DNA of 64,000 bases from Thalassovita sp. (GTDB taxonomy: Bacteria; Pseudomonadota; Alphaproteobacteria; Rhodobacterales; Rhodobacteraceae): positions 1,984,001 to 2,048,000 of the forward strand of contig NZ_OY829290.1 of NCBI RefSeq assembly GCF_963691685.1, in the 5' to 3' direction. Under the pieces are notes generated by a model. The model was given only the letters and a program-made list of their open reading frames with translations, did not search any database and was not told the origin of the DNA. This document shows positions 16,743 through 25,733 of this stretch, in pieces. The position numbers and the translations under genes are program-made. Position 1 is the first letter of the stretch; the number at the start of each line of letters is the position of its first letter.

Positions 16743-17159
16743 ATGGTGGCGCAGAACGGTAAGGATCTGTTGATCAAGGTCGATCTGACCGGCGATGGTC
16801 AGTTTGAAACGCTGGCAGGGCTGCGGGCGACGCGGATGTCATTCAACGCCGAAAGTGTCGATGTGACCAGCCTCGACAGCACCGGCGGCTGGCGCGAATT
16901 GCTGGCAGGCGCCGGTGTGCGTTCGGCGGCACTCACAGGCGCCGGGATCTTCAAGGATGAGGCGACGGATGAACGGGCGCGCCAAATCTTCTTTGATGCG
17001 GAAATGCCCGACTTTCAAGTGGTTATCCCGCATTTCGGCACGGTGACCGGGCCGTTTCAGCTGACCGCGATTGACTATGCCGGCAGCCACGACGGCGAAG
17101 CGACCTATGAGATTTCGCTGGCCTCGGCCGGGGCGCTGACCTTCACGGCGGCAAGCTGA
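16743..17159 (+). CDS. g9: GTA gp9, major tail tube protein
   Basis: The tail tube subunit. It has 138 residues, of the TP901-1-like major tail protein family: MVAQNGKDLLIKVD opening, then FETLAGLRATRMSFNAESVDVTSLDSTGGWRELLAGAGVRSAALTGAGIFKDEA. It ends in GEATYEISLASAGALTFTAA. ACGGAGG precedes the ATG. It overlaps g10 by one base (TGATG). Confidence 0.93.
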   Translation: MVAQNGKDLLIKVDLTGDGQFETLAGLRATRMSFNAESVDVTSLDSTGGWRELLAGAGVRSAALTGAGIFKDEATDERARQIFFDAEMPDFQVVIPHFGTVTGPFQLTAIDYAGSHDGEATYEISLASAGALTFTAAS

Positions 17160-17494
17160 TGGCGAACCCTTTTGCAGGTGAGGTCACGCTGGTTCTGGAC
17201 GGGCAACCGCAGCGGTTGAAGCTGACGCTTGGCGCCTTGGCCGAGTTGGAGGCCACCCTGCAGGAGGACAGCCTGATCGCCGTGGTCGAACGGTTTGAGG
17301 CCGGTCGGTTTTCCAGCCGTGACGTGCTGGCGCTGCTCCTGGCTGGCTTGCGTGGGGGCGGCTGGCAGGGCGATGCGGCCACTTTGGCGGCGGCGGATAT
17401 TGCGGGTGGCCCGATGCAGGCCGCCCAGATCGCCGCGCGCCTGCTGCTCTTGGCCTTCACCCCGCCAAACGCCGCCGAGAGGCGTGACGGATGA
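17159..17494 (+). CDS. g10: GTA gp10, tail assembly chaperone-like protein
   Basis: This 111-residue protein has the GTA gp10 pattern: GEVTLVLDGQPQRLKLTLGALAELEATL, then helical sequence and GGPMQAAQIAARLLLLAF. In RcGTA-like clusters this gene and the next sit between tail tube and tape measure, the usual place for tail assembly chaperones. The start overlaps the g9 stop, and the end overlaps the g10.1 start by 4 nt. Confidence 0.87.
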   Translation: MANPFAGEVTLVLDGQPQRLKLTLGALAELEATLQEDSLIAVVERFEAGRFSSRDVLALLLAGLRGGGWQGDAATLAAADIAGGPMQAAQIAARLLLLAFTPPNAAERRDG

Positions 17495-17739
17495 CGCGGG
17501 GCACCGGGCAGCAGACACCCAAACAGCGCAGCTTGGATTGGCCGGGGTTGATGCGCGCGGGCCTTGGCCAATTGCGGCTGATGCCCGACCAGTTTTGGGC
17601 GCTGACACCGGTCGAACTGGCCTTGATGCTGGGGCATTTCGGATCTGAAAAGCCGATGAATCGCAATCGGTTAAAAGATCTACTTCAATCATATCCCGAT
17701 GGCGGGTCACCCCGCGCATCGGGACAGCGACAGGAGTGA
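17491..17739 (+). CDS. g10.1: GTA gp10.1, phage tail assembly chaperone
   Basis: This 82-residue basic protein starts in the ATGA overlap with g10. The LDWPGLMRAGLGQLRLMPDQFWALTPVELALMLG segment is typical of the small phage tail assembly chaperone found just before the GTA tape measure. Its last residues are disordered (Gly/Ser/Arg/Gln). It is close enough to g10 to be produced in a fixed ratio, though I see no classical slippery site for frameshifting. Confidence 0.83.
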   Translation: MTRGTGQQTPKQRSLDWPGLMRAGLGQLRLMPDQFWALTPVELALMLGHFGSEKPMNRNRLKDLLQSYPDGGSPRASGQRQE

Positions 17740-17745
17740 GCGGCG

Positions 17746-18390
17746 ATGGAGCCGGACGATATTGAAACCCTGAACGGGCAGCTGGATCACCTGATGCAGG
17801 ACCTGTCGGATTCCGCAGGCATGGCGCATAGTTTCAGCCAGGAGCTGCGGCGCGTGCAGGCCACGTTTCAACAGACCTCGGTTGAAATGGCGGCGCTGGA
17901 ACGCGGCATGAGCCGTGGGCTGAGGCGGGCCTTTGACTCGGTGGTGTTTGACGGCGCGCGGCTGTCGGATGCGCTGAGCGGGTTGGCACAGTCCATCTCA
18001 CAGACGGTCTATGCCACTGCGATGAAACCGGTGACCGACCATTTCGGCAGTATGCTGGCGCAGGGGATCGGGGCGATTGTGCCCTTTGCCGATGGCGGGG
18101 CTTTTGCGCAGGGGCGTGTGATGCCCTTTGCCAAGGGCGGCGTAGTCAGCGGCCCCACGAGTTTTGCCATGCGCGGTGGGATGGGGCTGATGGGCGAAGC
18201 GGGACCAGAGGCGATCATGCCGCTCAGCCGAGGTCCGGATCGCAAGCTGGGGGTGCGCGCTGCGGGGCAAGGCGGTGCCACGGTGGTGATGAATATCTCC
18301 ACGCCTGATGTTGCCAGCTTCCAACGTTCCCGCAGTCAGATCGCCGCCCAGATGGGCCGCGCACTGGCACAGGGTAATCGGATCAGGTGA
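17746..18390 (+). CDS. g11: GTA gp11, tail tape measure protein
   Basis: The tape measure sets tail length and helps DNA exit. It has 214 residues, short for phages but normal for Rhodobacter-type GTAs, whose tails are short. The N-terminal half is helical with many Gln and Ser. The middle holds Gly/Ala-rich motifs repeated twice (VPFADGGAFAQGRVMPFAKGGVVSGP), and GLMGEAGPEAIMPLSRGPDRKLGV is characteristic of tape-measure C-termini. GGAG precedes the ATG. It ends just before g12. Confidence 0.9.
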   Translation: MEPDDIETLNGQLDHLMQDLSDSAGMAHSFSQELRRVQATFQQTSVEMAALERGMSRGLRRAFDSVVFDGARLSDALSGLAQSISQTVYATAMKPVTDHFGSMLAQGIGAIVPFADGGAFAQGRVMPFAKGGVVSGPTSFAMRGGMGLMGEAGPEAIMPLSRGPDRKLGVRAAGQGGATVVMNISTPDVASFQRSRSQIAAQMGRALAQGNRIR

Positions 18391-18404
18391 AGGGGGGTAA
18401 GGGT

Positions 18405-19037
18405 ATGAATTTTCACGAAGAACGGTTTCCCGAAAGCCTTAGTTTCGGCGCAGTTGGCGGGCCAGAGCGGCGCACCGATGTAGTGACGCTGGCCAATGGG
18501 TTTGAGGAACGCAACACCCCCTGGGCCCATTCGCGGCGGCGCTATGATGCGGGGCTGGGGTTGCGATCGTTGGATGATGTGGCGGCGCTGATTGCGTTTT
18601 TTGAGGCCCGGCAGGGGCAGCTTTACGGGTTCCGCTGGAAGGACTGGGCCGATTTCAAATCGGCGCTGCCCTCGGCCGATCCGCGCCCGACCGATCAGGC
18701 GATTGCCATTGCCGATGGCACTGCGGCGACGTTTCAACTGGCCAAAAACTACCGTTCCGGCGCGCAGAGTTATCTGCGCCCGATCACCAAACCGGTGGCG
18801 GGCAGCGTCATCCTGGCCGTCGATGGCGTTACCCAATATGAGGGCGCGCAGTTTGATCTGGATGTGACCACCGGCCTGGTCACCCTGCATGAGGCGCCCA
18901 ATGCAGGCGCGGAGGTCACGGCGGGGTTTGAATTTGACGTCCCGGTGCGCTTTGACAGTGATCAGATCCGTGCCTCGGTTGCGTCATTTCAGGCCGGGGA
19001 TGTGCCGGATGTCCCTGTGGTGGAGCTGCGGGTCTGA
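18405..19037 (+). CDS. g12: GTA gp12, distal tail protein (DUF2460)
   Basis: This 210-residue protein belongs to DUF2460. The hallmarks are FHEERFPESLSFGAVGGPERRTDVV, then RRRYDAGLGLRSLDDVAALIAFFEARQGQLYGFRWKDWADFKS, and a terminal DVPDVPVVELRV. In RcGTA it forms the hexameric ring between tail tube and baseplate hub. I use the ATG at 18405, which has the AAGGGGGGTAAGG stretch before it; a GTG at 18387 overlapping the g11 stop is an alternative. Confidence 0.93.
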   Translation: MNFHEERFPESLSFGAVGGPERRTDVVTLANGFEERNTPWAHSRRRYDAGLGLRSLDDVAALIAFFEARQGQLYGFRWKDWADFKSALPSADPRPTDQAIAIADGTAATFQLAKNYRSGAQSYLRPITKPVAGSVILAVDGVTQYEGAQFDLDVTTGLVTLHEAPNAGAEVTAGFEFDVPVRFDSDQIRASVASFQAGDVPDVPVVELRV

Positions 19038-19921
19038 TGCGGATTTCTGAGGAATTACAACAGCATCTGGACAGTGGTGTTACCACGCTCTGCCGCTGTT
19101 GGCTGGTGGAGCGGCGCGATGGGCAGCGGCTGGGTTTCACCGATCATGATGCCGCTCTGGTCTTTGACGGGATCACCTTTCAGGCCGACAGCGGACTGAC
19201 GGCTTCGGCGCTGCAACAGGCCACGGGGCTGTCGGTCGACAATGCCGAGGCGCTGGGGGCGCTCTGTTCGGTCAAGGTCAGTGAGGTGGATATTGCCGCC
19301 GGTCGCTATGATGGGGCGGGGGTCACCTGCTGGCTGGTCAATTGGGCCGCGCCAGATGAGCGCGCGGTGATGTTTCATGGCGCCTTCGGGGCGTTGGAAC
19401 GTTCTGCCGGGGCGTTTCGGGCGGAATTGCGCGGGTTGACCGATGCGCTCAATGAACCGATGGGGCGCAGTTTCCAGAAACCCTGCAGCGCGGTGCTGGG
19501 GGATCGGACTTGTGGGCTGGATCTGGCCACGCCGGGGCTAAGCTATGACGGCATGGTTGAGACGGTGATCGATGCCTCATCCTTGCGTTTTGCGGTTTTA
19601 CCGGGGTTTGAGGAGGGCTGGTTCACTCGCGGTGCCCTGCAGATTTTGGACGGTGCGGCGGCTGGGCTGCGCGCGCCGGTGAAACGGGATCAGACCGGAC
19701 CTGAGGGGCGCCTGATCACCCTGTGGGAACCTTTGCCGATCCTGCCCACGCCGGGTGACACCCTGCGGCTGGTTGCGGGCTGCGACAAGCGGTTTTCGAT
19801 CTGCCGGTTGAAATTCAACAACGCGCTGAATTTTCAAGGGTTTCCCGACATTCCGGGCGATGATTGGATCACGCTGAATCCCAGTGCCAGCACGGCCCGC
19901 AACGGGGGCAGCCGGCGTTGA
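19037..19921 (+). CDS. g13: GTA gp13, baseplate hub protein (DUF2163)
   Basis: This 294-residue protein has the DUF2163/phage conserved BR0599 architecture. It starts with TTLCRCWLVERRDGQRLGFTDHDAAL and has GLSVDNAEALGALCSVKVSEVDI. CSAVLGDRTCGLDL and a C-terminal GCDKRFSICRLKFNNALNFQGFPDIPGDDW carry the conserved cysteines that bind an iron-sulfur cluster in the RcGTA hub. The start overlaps the g12 stop by one base. Confidence 0.93.
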   Translation: MRISEELQQHLDSGVTTLCRCWLVERRDGQRLGFTDHDAALVFDGITFQADSGLTASALQQATGLSVDNAEALGALCSVKVSEVDIAAGRYDGAGVTCWLVNWAAPDERAVMFHGAFGALERSAGAFRAELRGLTDALNEPMGRSFQKPCSAVLGDRTCGLDLATPGLSYDGMVETVIDASSLRFAVLPGFEEGWFTRGALQILDGAAAGLRAPVKRDQTGPEGRLITLWEPLPILPTPGDTLRLVAGCDKRFSICRLKFNNALNFQGFPDIPGDDWITLNPSASTARNGGSRR

Positions 19922-20367
19922 CGGTGCAGGATCACGTGGTGGCTGAAGCGCGGCGCTGGATTGGCACGCCCTATCGGCATCAGGCCGCCTGCCTTGGGGC
20001 GGGGGCGGATTGTCTGGGGCTGCTGCGCGGGGTCTGGCGGGCGCTTTATGGCGACGAGCCGGAAGCGCTGCCGCCCTATAGCCGCGACTGGGATGAGCCG
20101 CAGGGGCAAGAACAGCTGTGGCAGGCGGCCACGCGGCATTTGACCACCAAAACGCTGGATCAGGCGGCGGTGGGTGACGTGCTGCTGTTTCGCATGCGGC
20201 AGGGAGCGGTGGCCAAACACCTGGGTCTGCAATCGGCCATCGGCGCGGCGCCGCGCTTCATCCATGCCTATAGCGGTCACGGGGTGGTGGAAACCGCGCT
20301 GAGCCAGCCGTGGCAGCGCCGGATCGTGGCGCGGTTTGGCTGGCCGGAGACCCCGCGCCAGATCTGA
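19918..20367 (+). CDS. g14: GTA gp14, NlpC/P60 cell-wall peptidase
   Basis: A cysteine peptidase that should open the recipient's peptidoglycan during DNA injection. The NlpC/P60 catalytic Cys is in GADCLGLLRGVWRALYG and the catalytic His probably in VAKHLGL. The N-terminal WIGTPYRHQAA is also conserved. No ATG fits: TTG at 19918 (149 aa, overlapping the g13 stop) or GTG at 19924 are the likely starts. The longer reading from 19864 lies inside g13. Confidence 0.9.
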   Translation: MTVQDHVVAEARRWIGTPYRHQAACLGAGADCLGLLRGVWRALYGDEPEALPPYSRDWDEPQGQEQLWQAATRHLTTKTLDQAAVGDVLLFRMRQGAVAKHLGLQSAIGAAPRFIHAYSGHGVVETALSQPWQRRIVARFGWPETPRQI

Positions 20368-20384
20368 GGAATGAGAGGTAAGTC

Positions 20385-23300
20385 ATGGCAACCATTTTGT
20401 TTTCTGCGGCAGGCGCTGCAATTGGTGGCAGTCTGGGTGGCACGGTTTTGGGCCTGTCCTCTGTGGTGGTGGGCCGCGCCATCGGCGCCACGTTGGGCCG
20501 GGTCATTGACCAGCGTCTGCTGGGCGGCAGTGAGGTGGTCGAAAGCCCGCGCATCGACCGGTTCCGCCTGACAGGTGCGGGCGAAGGGGCCGCCATTCCG
20601 CAGGTCTATGGCCGGATGCGTCTGGGTGGATCGGTCATTTGGGCCAGCCAGTTTGAGGAACACAGCAAGACCCATCGCGGCGGCAAAGGCAGCCGGCCCA
20701 GCACACGCAGCTACAGCTACTCGGTCAGCCTGGCGATTGCGCTGTGTGAGGGGGAAATTGGTGGCGTGGCGCGGATCTGGGCCGATGGCACCGAAATCTC
20801 ACCGCAGGATCTGACCTTGCGGATTTATCCGGGCAGCGACAGCCAGCTGCCAGACCCCAAGATGGAGGCGGTGGAGGGCGCGGGCCGGGTGCCGGCCTAT
20901 CGTGGCACCGCCTATGTGGTGGTGGAGGATCTGGATCTGGCGCCCTATGGCAATCGGGTGCCGCAGTTCAATTTTGAGGTGCTGCGCCCGGATCAGGTCT
21001 TCGCTGGTGCGGAGGCGGAGCCTGCCCAAGCTGTTCAGGCCGTCGCGCTGATGCCCGGCAGCGGTGAATATGCCCTGGCGACCCGCCCCGCAGTGATCAA
21101 AAGCGGCGTTGATGGCGGGCGTGTGGCGAATGTGAATTCTGTCAGTAATCAGAGTGACTTGCAGACCTCACTGGATCTTTTGGCGCAGGAGTTGCCGGGC
21201 GCGCGGGCGACCTCACTCATCGTCAGTTGGTTTGGTAACGACCTGCGTGCGGGCCATTGCCAACTGCGCCCCTTGGCGGAAACCGTGGACGGCGATGCCA
21301 AGGGTATGGCCTGGCAGGTGGCAGGTATGGGGCGCGGTGCGGCGGGGCTGGTGCCCTATGCGGACGGGCGTCCGATCTATGGTGGCACGCCCTCGGATGC
21401 CTCGGTTCTGCAGGCGATTGCAGCGCTGAAAGAGGCGGGGCAAGCGGTGATGTTCTACCCGTTTATCCTGATGACGCAGACCGCTGGCAACGGGTTGGAA
21501 AACCCCTGGGACGGCGCCGCAGATCAGCCGAATCTGCCGTGGCGCGGGCGGATCACCGGCGCATTGGCCCCGGGTCAGCCCAGCAGCCCGGATGGCACCG
21601 CGGCGGCGGATGCTGAGGTGGCGGCGTTCTTCGGCACGGTCACGGCGGCGGATTTCACGGTGAGCGGCGGCGCGGTGAGTTATCACGGCCCGGCTGAGTG
21701 GTCCTACAGCCGGTTTATCCTGCACAATGCGGCATTGTGCGCGGCGGCGGGCGGCGTGGACAGTTTCTGCATCGGGTCCGAAATGCGCGGGCTGACCCAG
21801 CTGCGCGGCGCGGGCGGTGGTTTCCCCTTTGTGGCGGCGCTGAAGGCGCTGGCGGCAGAGGTGCGCAGCCTGTTGGGGCCAGAGGTGAGGCTGGGCTATG
21901 CGGCGGATTGGTCTGAATATTTCGGCTATCACCCGCAGGATGGATCAGGGGACGTGTTGTTCCACCTTGATCCCCTGTGGGCGGATGAACAGATCGATTT
22001 CATTGGAATCGACAATTACATGCCGCTGTCTGACTGGCGGGAGGACCCTGATCATCTGGATGCGGCGGCGGGGGCGATCTATGACCTTGAGTATCTGCGC
22101 AGCAACATTGAGGGCGGCGAGCTGTTTGACTGGTATTACGCCCATGATGCGGCGCGCGCGGCGCAGATCCGCAGCCCGATCAGGGATGGCGCCCATGGTG
22201 AACCTTGGGTCTACCGGGTGAAGGATCTGCGCGGCTGGTGGCAGAATGTGCATCATGAACGGATCAATGGCGTGCGTCAGGCCGCGCCCACCGATTGGGT
22301 GCCGCAGTCCAAGCCGATCTGGTTCACCGAACTGGGCTGTGCAGCGATCGACAAGGGCACCAACCAGCCGAACAAGTTTCTGGACCCCAAATCCTCGGAA
22401 TCTGCGATGCCGTATTATTCCAACGGGGCGCGGGATGATCTGATCCAGATGCAATATCTGCGTGCCATGCTGGGCTATTGGGCGGAACCTGCGCATAACC
22501 CGATCTCCGTCGAATATGACGCGCCAATGCTGGACATGTCGCGCGCCTTTGTCTGGGCCTGGGACGCCCGGCCTTACCCGGTGTTTCCGCGCGCCTTGGA
22601 TCTGTGGTCAGACGGGGCGAATTATGCCCAAGGGCATTGGCTGAACGGGCGGGGCGCGGCGCGTTCGCTGGCCTCGGTCGTGCGGGAGATCTGTTTTGCC
22701 GCGGGGGTGCGCCGGATTGACACAAGCGCATTGCATGGGCTGGTGCGGGGCTATGTGGTGGATCAGCTGGGGGATGCGCGCGCCGCCCTGCAGCCTTTGA
22801 TGCTGCGGCATGGGTTTGATGCGGTGGAGCGTGACGGGGTGCTGATGTTCCGCTCGCGCGGGGCGGAGGTGGATGTTGACCTGTCAGAGGATCACCTGGC
22901 CCGGTCTGAGGATCTGGAGGGCAGCGTCGAAAAATCCCGCGCGGGCGAAAGTGAGATGGCCGGTCGGGTGCGGCTGCGCTTTGTCGAATCCGGCGCGGAC
23001 TACGATGTGATTTCCGAAGAAAGCGTGCTGCCGGATGAGGCCGCGCATGGGGTTTCAGCCTCGGAAATGCCGATGGCGCTCAGCCGGGCTGAGGGGCGGC
23101 AGGTGGTGGAGCGCTGGCTGTCAGAGGCGCGGGTGGCGCGGGATCGGCTGCGGCTGGCGCTGCCGCCCTCGGCGCTGGGGTTGGGGGCTGGCGATGTGTT
23201 GGCCTATCAGGGCGCGCGCTACCGGGTGGAGCGGGTGGAATACGCCCGTGAACAACTGCTGGAGGCGGTGGAGATTGACCAGACCCTCTATCAGCCGCTG

Positions 23301-24308
23301 CCCATGATTGAGGATGGTGCGCCCGCTGCGCCTTTTGCCGCCCCGGTGCCGGTTCTACCGCTGTTTCTGGATCTGCCTCTGTTGCGCGGGGATGAGGTGG
23401 AGCATGCGCCGCATCTGGCGGTTTCGGCCACACCCTGGCCCGGCACCGTGGCCTGCTATCATTCGGGTTTTGATCGTGACTACGCGCTGCTGCAGGAAAC
23501 CGCCCGCCGCGCCACGCTGGGTCAGTTGAGCGCGCCTTTGGCTAAGGGGCCGGTGGGGCGTTGGGACACTGCGGGCCGGATTGAGGTGGATCTGGCCTAT
23601 GGCACGCTGGAGAGCCGCGATCCGCAGGAGGTGCTGGCAGGCGCCAATGTGATCGCCCTTGGCGATGGCAGCCCCGAAGGGTGGGAACTGGTGCAATTCA
23701 CCGAGGCTGAGCTGGTTGGGCCGGGCACTGGTGCGGCATCCGAGGGGCAGGGCGGGCGCTATGTGCTGACCGGGTTGTTGCGTGGCCAACAGGGCACCGA
23801 GGGCGCGATGGGGGATCCCTGGCCCCTGGGCACCTACGCGGTGTTACTGGACGGCGCGCCGCAACAACTGCCGCTGGCGGCAAACACCCGTGGGCTGGCG
23901 CAGCATTTCCGCATTGGCTCTGCCCGGCGTGGCTATGATGATCCGTCCTATGTGCATGAGATCCATGCGTTTTCCGGCATCGGCCTGCGCCCCTATGCGC
24001 CGGTGCATCTGCGCCACCATCAGCTGGCGGATGACAGTCTGAATTTCAATTGGATCCGCCGCAGCCGCATCGGTGCGGACAGCTGGGACGGGCTGGATGT
24101 GCCGCTGGGCGAGGAGAGCGAGGCCTATCTGCTGCGCGTTATGGCCGGTGATACCGTATTGCGTGAGGTGCAGCTGACCACACCAGACTGGACCTACACG
24201 GCCGCCGATCAGGCCGCAGATGGTGGGGTGTCAGGTCATTTGGTGGAGCTGCGCCAGGTCTCAGCCCGTTACGGCCCCGGCGCCGCGGCGCATCTGTCAC
24301 TGGGGTGA
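20385..24308 (+). CDS. g15: GTA gp15, host-specificity/tail-tip megatron protein
   Basis: The largest GTA gene, 1307 residues, forming the tail tip that contacts the cell surface. It opens with a hydrophobic Gly/Ala-rich helix (about 5-35), followed by the GEGAAIPQVYGRMRLGGSVIWAS region. A central (beta/alpha)8-like hydrolase-type domain (about 290-720, with FCIGSEMRGL, SEYFGYHPQDGSGD and WFTELGCAAIDKGTN) is the GTA TIM-barrel-like domain. A long beta-rich tail follows, with GRYVLTGLLRGQQGTEGA near the C-terminus. GAGAGGTAAG precedes the ATG. It is the last gene of the cluster. Confidence 0.95.
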   Translation: MATILFSAAGAAIGGSLGGTVLGLSSVVVGRAIGATLGRVIDQRLLGGSEVVESPRIDRFRLTGAGEGAAIPQVYGRMRLGGSVIWASQFEEHSKTHRGGKGSRPSTRSYSYSVSLAIALCEGEIGGVARIWADGTEISPQDLTLRIYPGSDSQLPDPKMEAVEGAGRVPAYRGTAYVVVEDLDLAPYGNRVPQFNFEVLRPDQVFAGAEAEPAQAVQAVALMPGSGEYALATRPAVIKSGVDGGRVANVNSVSNQSDLQTSLDLLAQELPGARATSLIVSWFGNDLRAGHCQLRPLAETVDGDAKGMAWQVAGMGRGAAGLVPYADGRPIYGGTPSDASVLQAIAALKEAGQAVMFYPFILMTQTAGNGLENPWDGAADQPNLPWRGRITGALAPGQPSSPDGTAAADAEVAAFFGTVTAADFTVSGGAVSYHGPAEWSYSRFILHNAALCAAAGGVDSFCIGSEMRGLTQLRGAGGGFPFVAALKALAAEVRSLLGPEVRLGYAADWSEYFGYHPQDGSGDVLFHLDPLWADEQIDFIGIDNYMPLSDWREDPDHLDAAAGAIYDLEYLRSNIEGGELFDWYYAHDAARAAQIRSPIRDGAHGEPWVYRVKDLRGWWQNVHHERINGVRQAAPTDWVPQSKPIWFTELGCAAIDKGTNQPNKFLDPKSSESAMPYYSNGARDDLIQMQYLRAMLGYWAEPAHNPISVEYDAPMLDMSRAFVWAWDARPYPVFPRALDLWSDGANYAQGHWLNGRGAARSLASVVREICFAAGVRRIDTSALHGLVRGYVVDQLGDARAALQPLMLRHGFDAVERDGVLMFRSRGAEVDVDLSEDHLARSEDLEGSVEKSRAGESEMAGRVRLRFVESGADYDVISEESVLPDEAAHGVSASEMPMALSRAEGRQVVERWLSEARVARDRLRLALPPSALGLGAGDVLAYQGARYRVERVEYAREQLLEAVEIDQTLYQPLPMIEDGAPAAPFAAPVPVLPLFLDLPLLRGDEVEHAPHLAVSATPWPGTVACYHSGFDRDYALLQETARRATLGQLSAPLAKGPVGRWDTAGRIEVDLAYGTLESRDPQEVLAGANVIALGDGSPEGWELVQFTEAELVGPGTGAASEGQGGRYVLTGLLRGQQGTEGAMGDPWPLGTYAVLLDGAPQQLPLAANTRGLAQHFRIGSARRGYDDPSYVHEIHAFSGIGLRPYAPVHLRHHQLADDSLNFNWIRRSRIGADSWDGLDVPLGEESEAYLLRVMAGDTVLREVQLTTPDWTYTAADQAADGGVSGHLVELRQVSARYGPGAAAHLSLG

Positions 24309-24462
24309 GCACTGGGGGTGAGGCCAGGGGGGCGAACCGGGGGGTAAAACGTGCGCGGAAACAGATTTCCAACCGTGATGACAGCTTTCACGTCTTTGCG
24401 TTTTGCCAAGCCTGCCTATCTGGTATAGTGAGGCAACCCTGAGACTTCAGAGGATGGTAGGC

Positions 24463-25266
24463 ATGGCTGAAACCAGAACCAACTTGACCGACCTTGATCC
24501 GGTCTGGACGCAGATCCGGGCCGAGGCAGAGGACGCGGTTCAGGAAGAGCCGCTTTTGGGCGGTTTGATCCACTCCAGCATTCTGCACCACGAAACCATT
24601 GAGGCCGCACTGGCCTATCGCACCGCTGTGAAACTGGCCTCGGCTGAGATGTCCGAGCAGTTGATCCGTGAAATCGCCGATGCGGCCTATCGCGCCGATC
24701 CCGAGATTTCGCTGGCCGCGCGGGCAGATATGGTTGCGGTGCGGGAACGCGATCCGGCCTGCCACCGGTTTTTCCAGCCGTTGATGTTCTTCAAGGGCTA
24801 TCAGGCGTTGCAGGGCTACCGGATTGGCCATTGGCTGTGGAAAGAAGGCCGCAAGGATCTGGCCTATTTCTTCCAGATGCGGATTTCTGAGATGTTTGGC
24901 GTTGATATCCATCCCGCCGCACGGATTGGCAAAGGTATCATGATCGACCACGCCCATTCCATCGTGATCGGCGAAACCGCTGTGGTGGGCGACAATGTCT
25001 CGATGCTGCATTCGGTGACGCTGGGCGGCACCGGCAAAGAAGAAGAGGACCGCCATCCGAAGATCGGCAATGGCGTGTTGATCGGCGCAGGCGCCAAGGT
25101 GCTGGGCAACATCCGGGTGGGCGATTGTTCCCGCGTGGCGGCTGGCTCGGTTGTGCTGCAGGAGGTGCCGTGCAAATCCACCGTCGCGGGTGTGCCGGCC
25201 AAAGTGGTGGGCGAGGCTGGTTGTTCCCAACCTTCAATCAGCATGGATCAACTGCTGGGCAAGTAA
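24463..25266 (+). CDS. cysE: Serine O-acetyltransferase
   Basis: CysE acetylates serine with acetyl-CoA, the first step of cysteine synthesis. From the ATG preceded by AGAGG it has 267 residues. The N-terminal helical domain (AVKLASAEMSEQLIREI..., DRDPACHRF-like VRERDPACHRFFQPLMFFKGYQALQGYRIGHWLW) is followed by hexapeptide repeats. The acceptor-site residues are in DIHPAARIGKGIMIDHAHSIVIGETAVVGDNVSMLHSVTLGG. It directly follows the GTA cluster, a placement often seen in Rhodobacterales. Confidence 0.95.
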   Translation: MAETRTNLTDLDPVWTQIRAEAEDAVQEEPLLGGLIHSSILHHETIEAALAYRTAVKLASAEMSEQLIREIADAAYRADPEISLAARADMVAVRERDPACHRFFQPLMFFKGYQALQGYRIGHWLWKEGRKDLAYFFQMRISEMFGVDIHPAARIGKGIMIDHAHSIVIGETAVVGDNVSMLHSVTLGGTGKEEEDRHPKIGNGVLIGAGAKVLGNIRVGDCSRVAAGSVVLQEVPCKSTVAGVPAKVVGEAGCSQPSISMDQLLGK

Positions 25267-25292
25267 GCCTTTGCGCTGCTGAGAGATTTAGG

Positions 25293-25319
25293 ACCCCGTG
25301 GCGCAGGCCGCGGGGTTTT
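25293..25319 (+). terminator. Rho-independent terminator of cysE
   Basis: A 9-bp stem ACCCCGTGG / CCGCGGGGT (one T-G pair) with a 6-nt loop and a TTTT tail, 27 nt after the cysE stop codon. Confidence 0.85.
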
Positions 25320-25403
25320 GCGCATCATAGGGCCGCGGTGCGGCGACCTAGGCTAACTATCTGGCAGTTTATCATCGCCTAATCCCTGTGACCTCCCAGC
25401 ATT

Positions 25404-25475
25404 GCAGCTGCCTCACCAAATCGCCGTGCCCGGGGGCGGCCCGGCGATGCGCGGCGGCCTGCGGCCGCTGTTTCG
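25404..25475 (+). repeat. GTA-flanking repeat, right copy
   Basis: The core 25416-25460 is the inverted counterpart of 10084-10128 (44 of 45 matches). It lies in a gene-free interval (25320-25682). Translations through it are rich in Arg, Pro and Gly, with no domain; short proteins annotated from such repeats are probably spurious. Confidence 0.8.
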
Positions 25476-25577
25476 CGCTGTCACAGATTCAAGAGACTTA
25501 AAAGGCCACATCGTGGTTCGGACACAGGAGCCCATGGGGGGAAGTGACCCTTTCCGGTTCGTGCAGCGAACCGGATC

Positions 25578-25661
25578 GCGCCCGACCCCGCCCCGTTTTG
25601 TCGCAGATAAACCTTCGGTTTGATAGGGCGAGCGCTTCGCTTCGCCCCTCGGTTCGGACGC
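25578..25661 (+). repeat. REP-like intergenic hairpin sequence
   Basis: This stretch contains GCGCCCGACCC (25578-25588), found again at three other intergenic sites in the window, a short AAACC/GGTTT palindrome, and a 36-nt segment (25626-25661). That segment resembles 30855-30891 closely, both containing CCCCTCGGTTCGG followed by RCGC. It looks like a dispersed extragenic repeat rather than coding DNA. Confidence 0.55.
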
Positions 25662-25682
25662 ATGGACGTTTGCAGAAATAAC

Positions 25683-25710
25683 AAAAGCCCCGGCTTTCAC
25701 CGGGGCTTTC
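25683..25710 (-). terminator. Rho-independent terminator of the pdhABC operon
   Basis: A perfect 10-bp stem AAAGCCCCGG / CCGGGGCTTT with a 6-nt loop. On the minus strand it is followed by TTGTTATTT, about 25 nt after the pdhC stop codon. Confidence 0.85.
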
Positions 25711-25733
25711 GCGTGTAAGATCAGTGGTTTGGC

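Noticed and set aside
10320..24308. Intact prophage
   Set aside because: No integrase, repressor, replication or lysis gene, no att-like direct repeats, and host-like composition. The gene order is that of a gene transfer agent.
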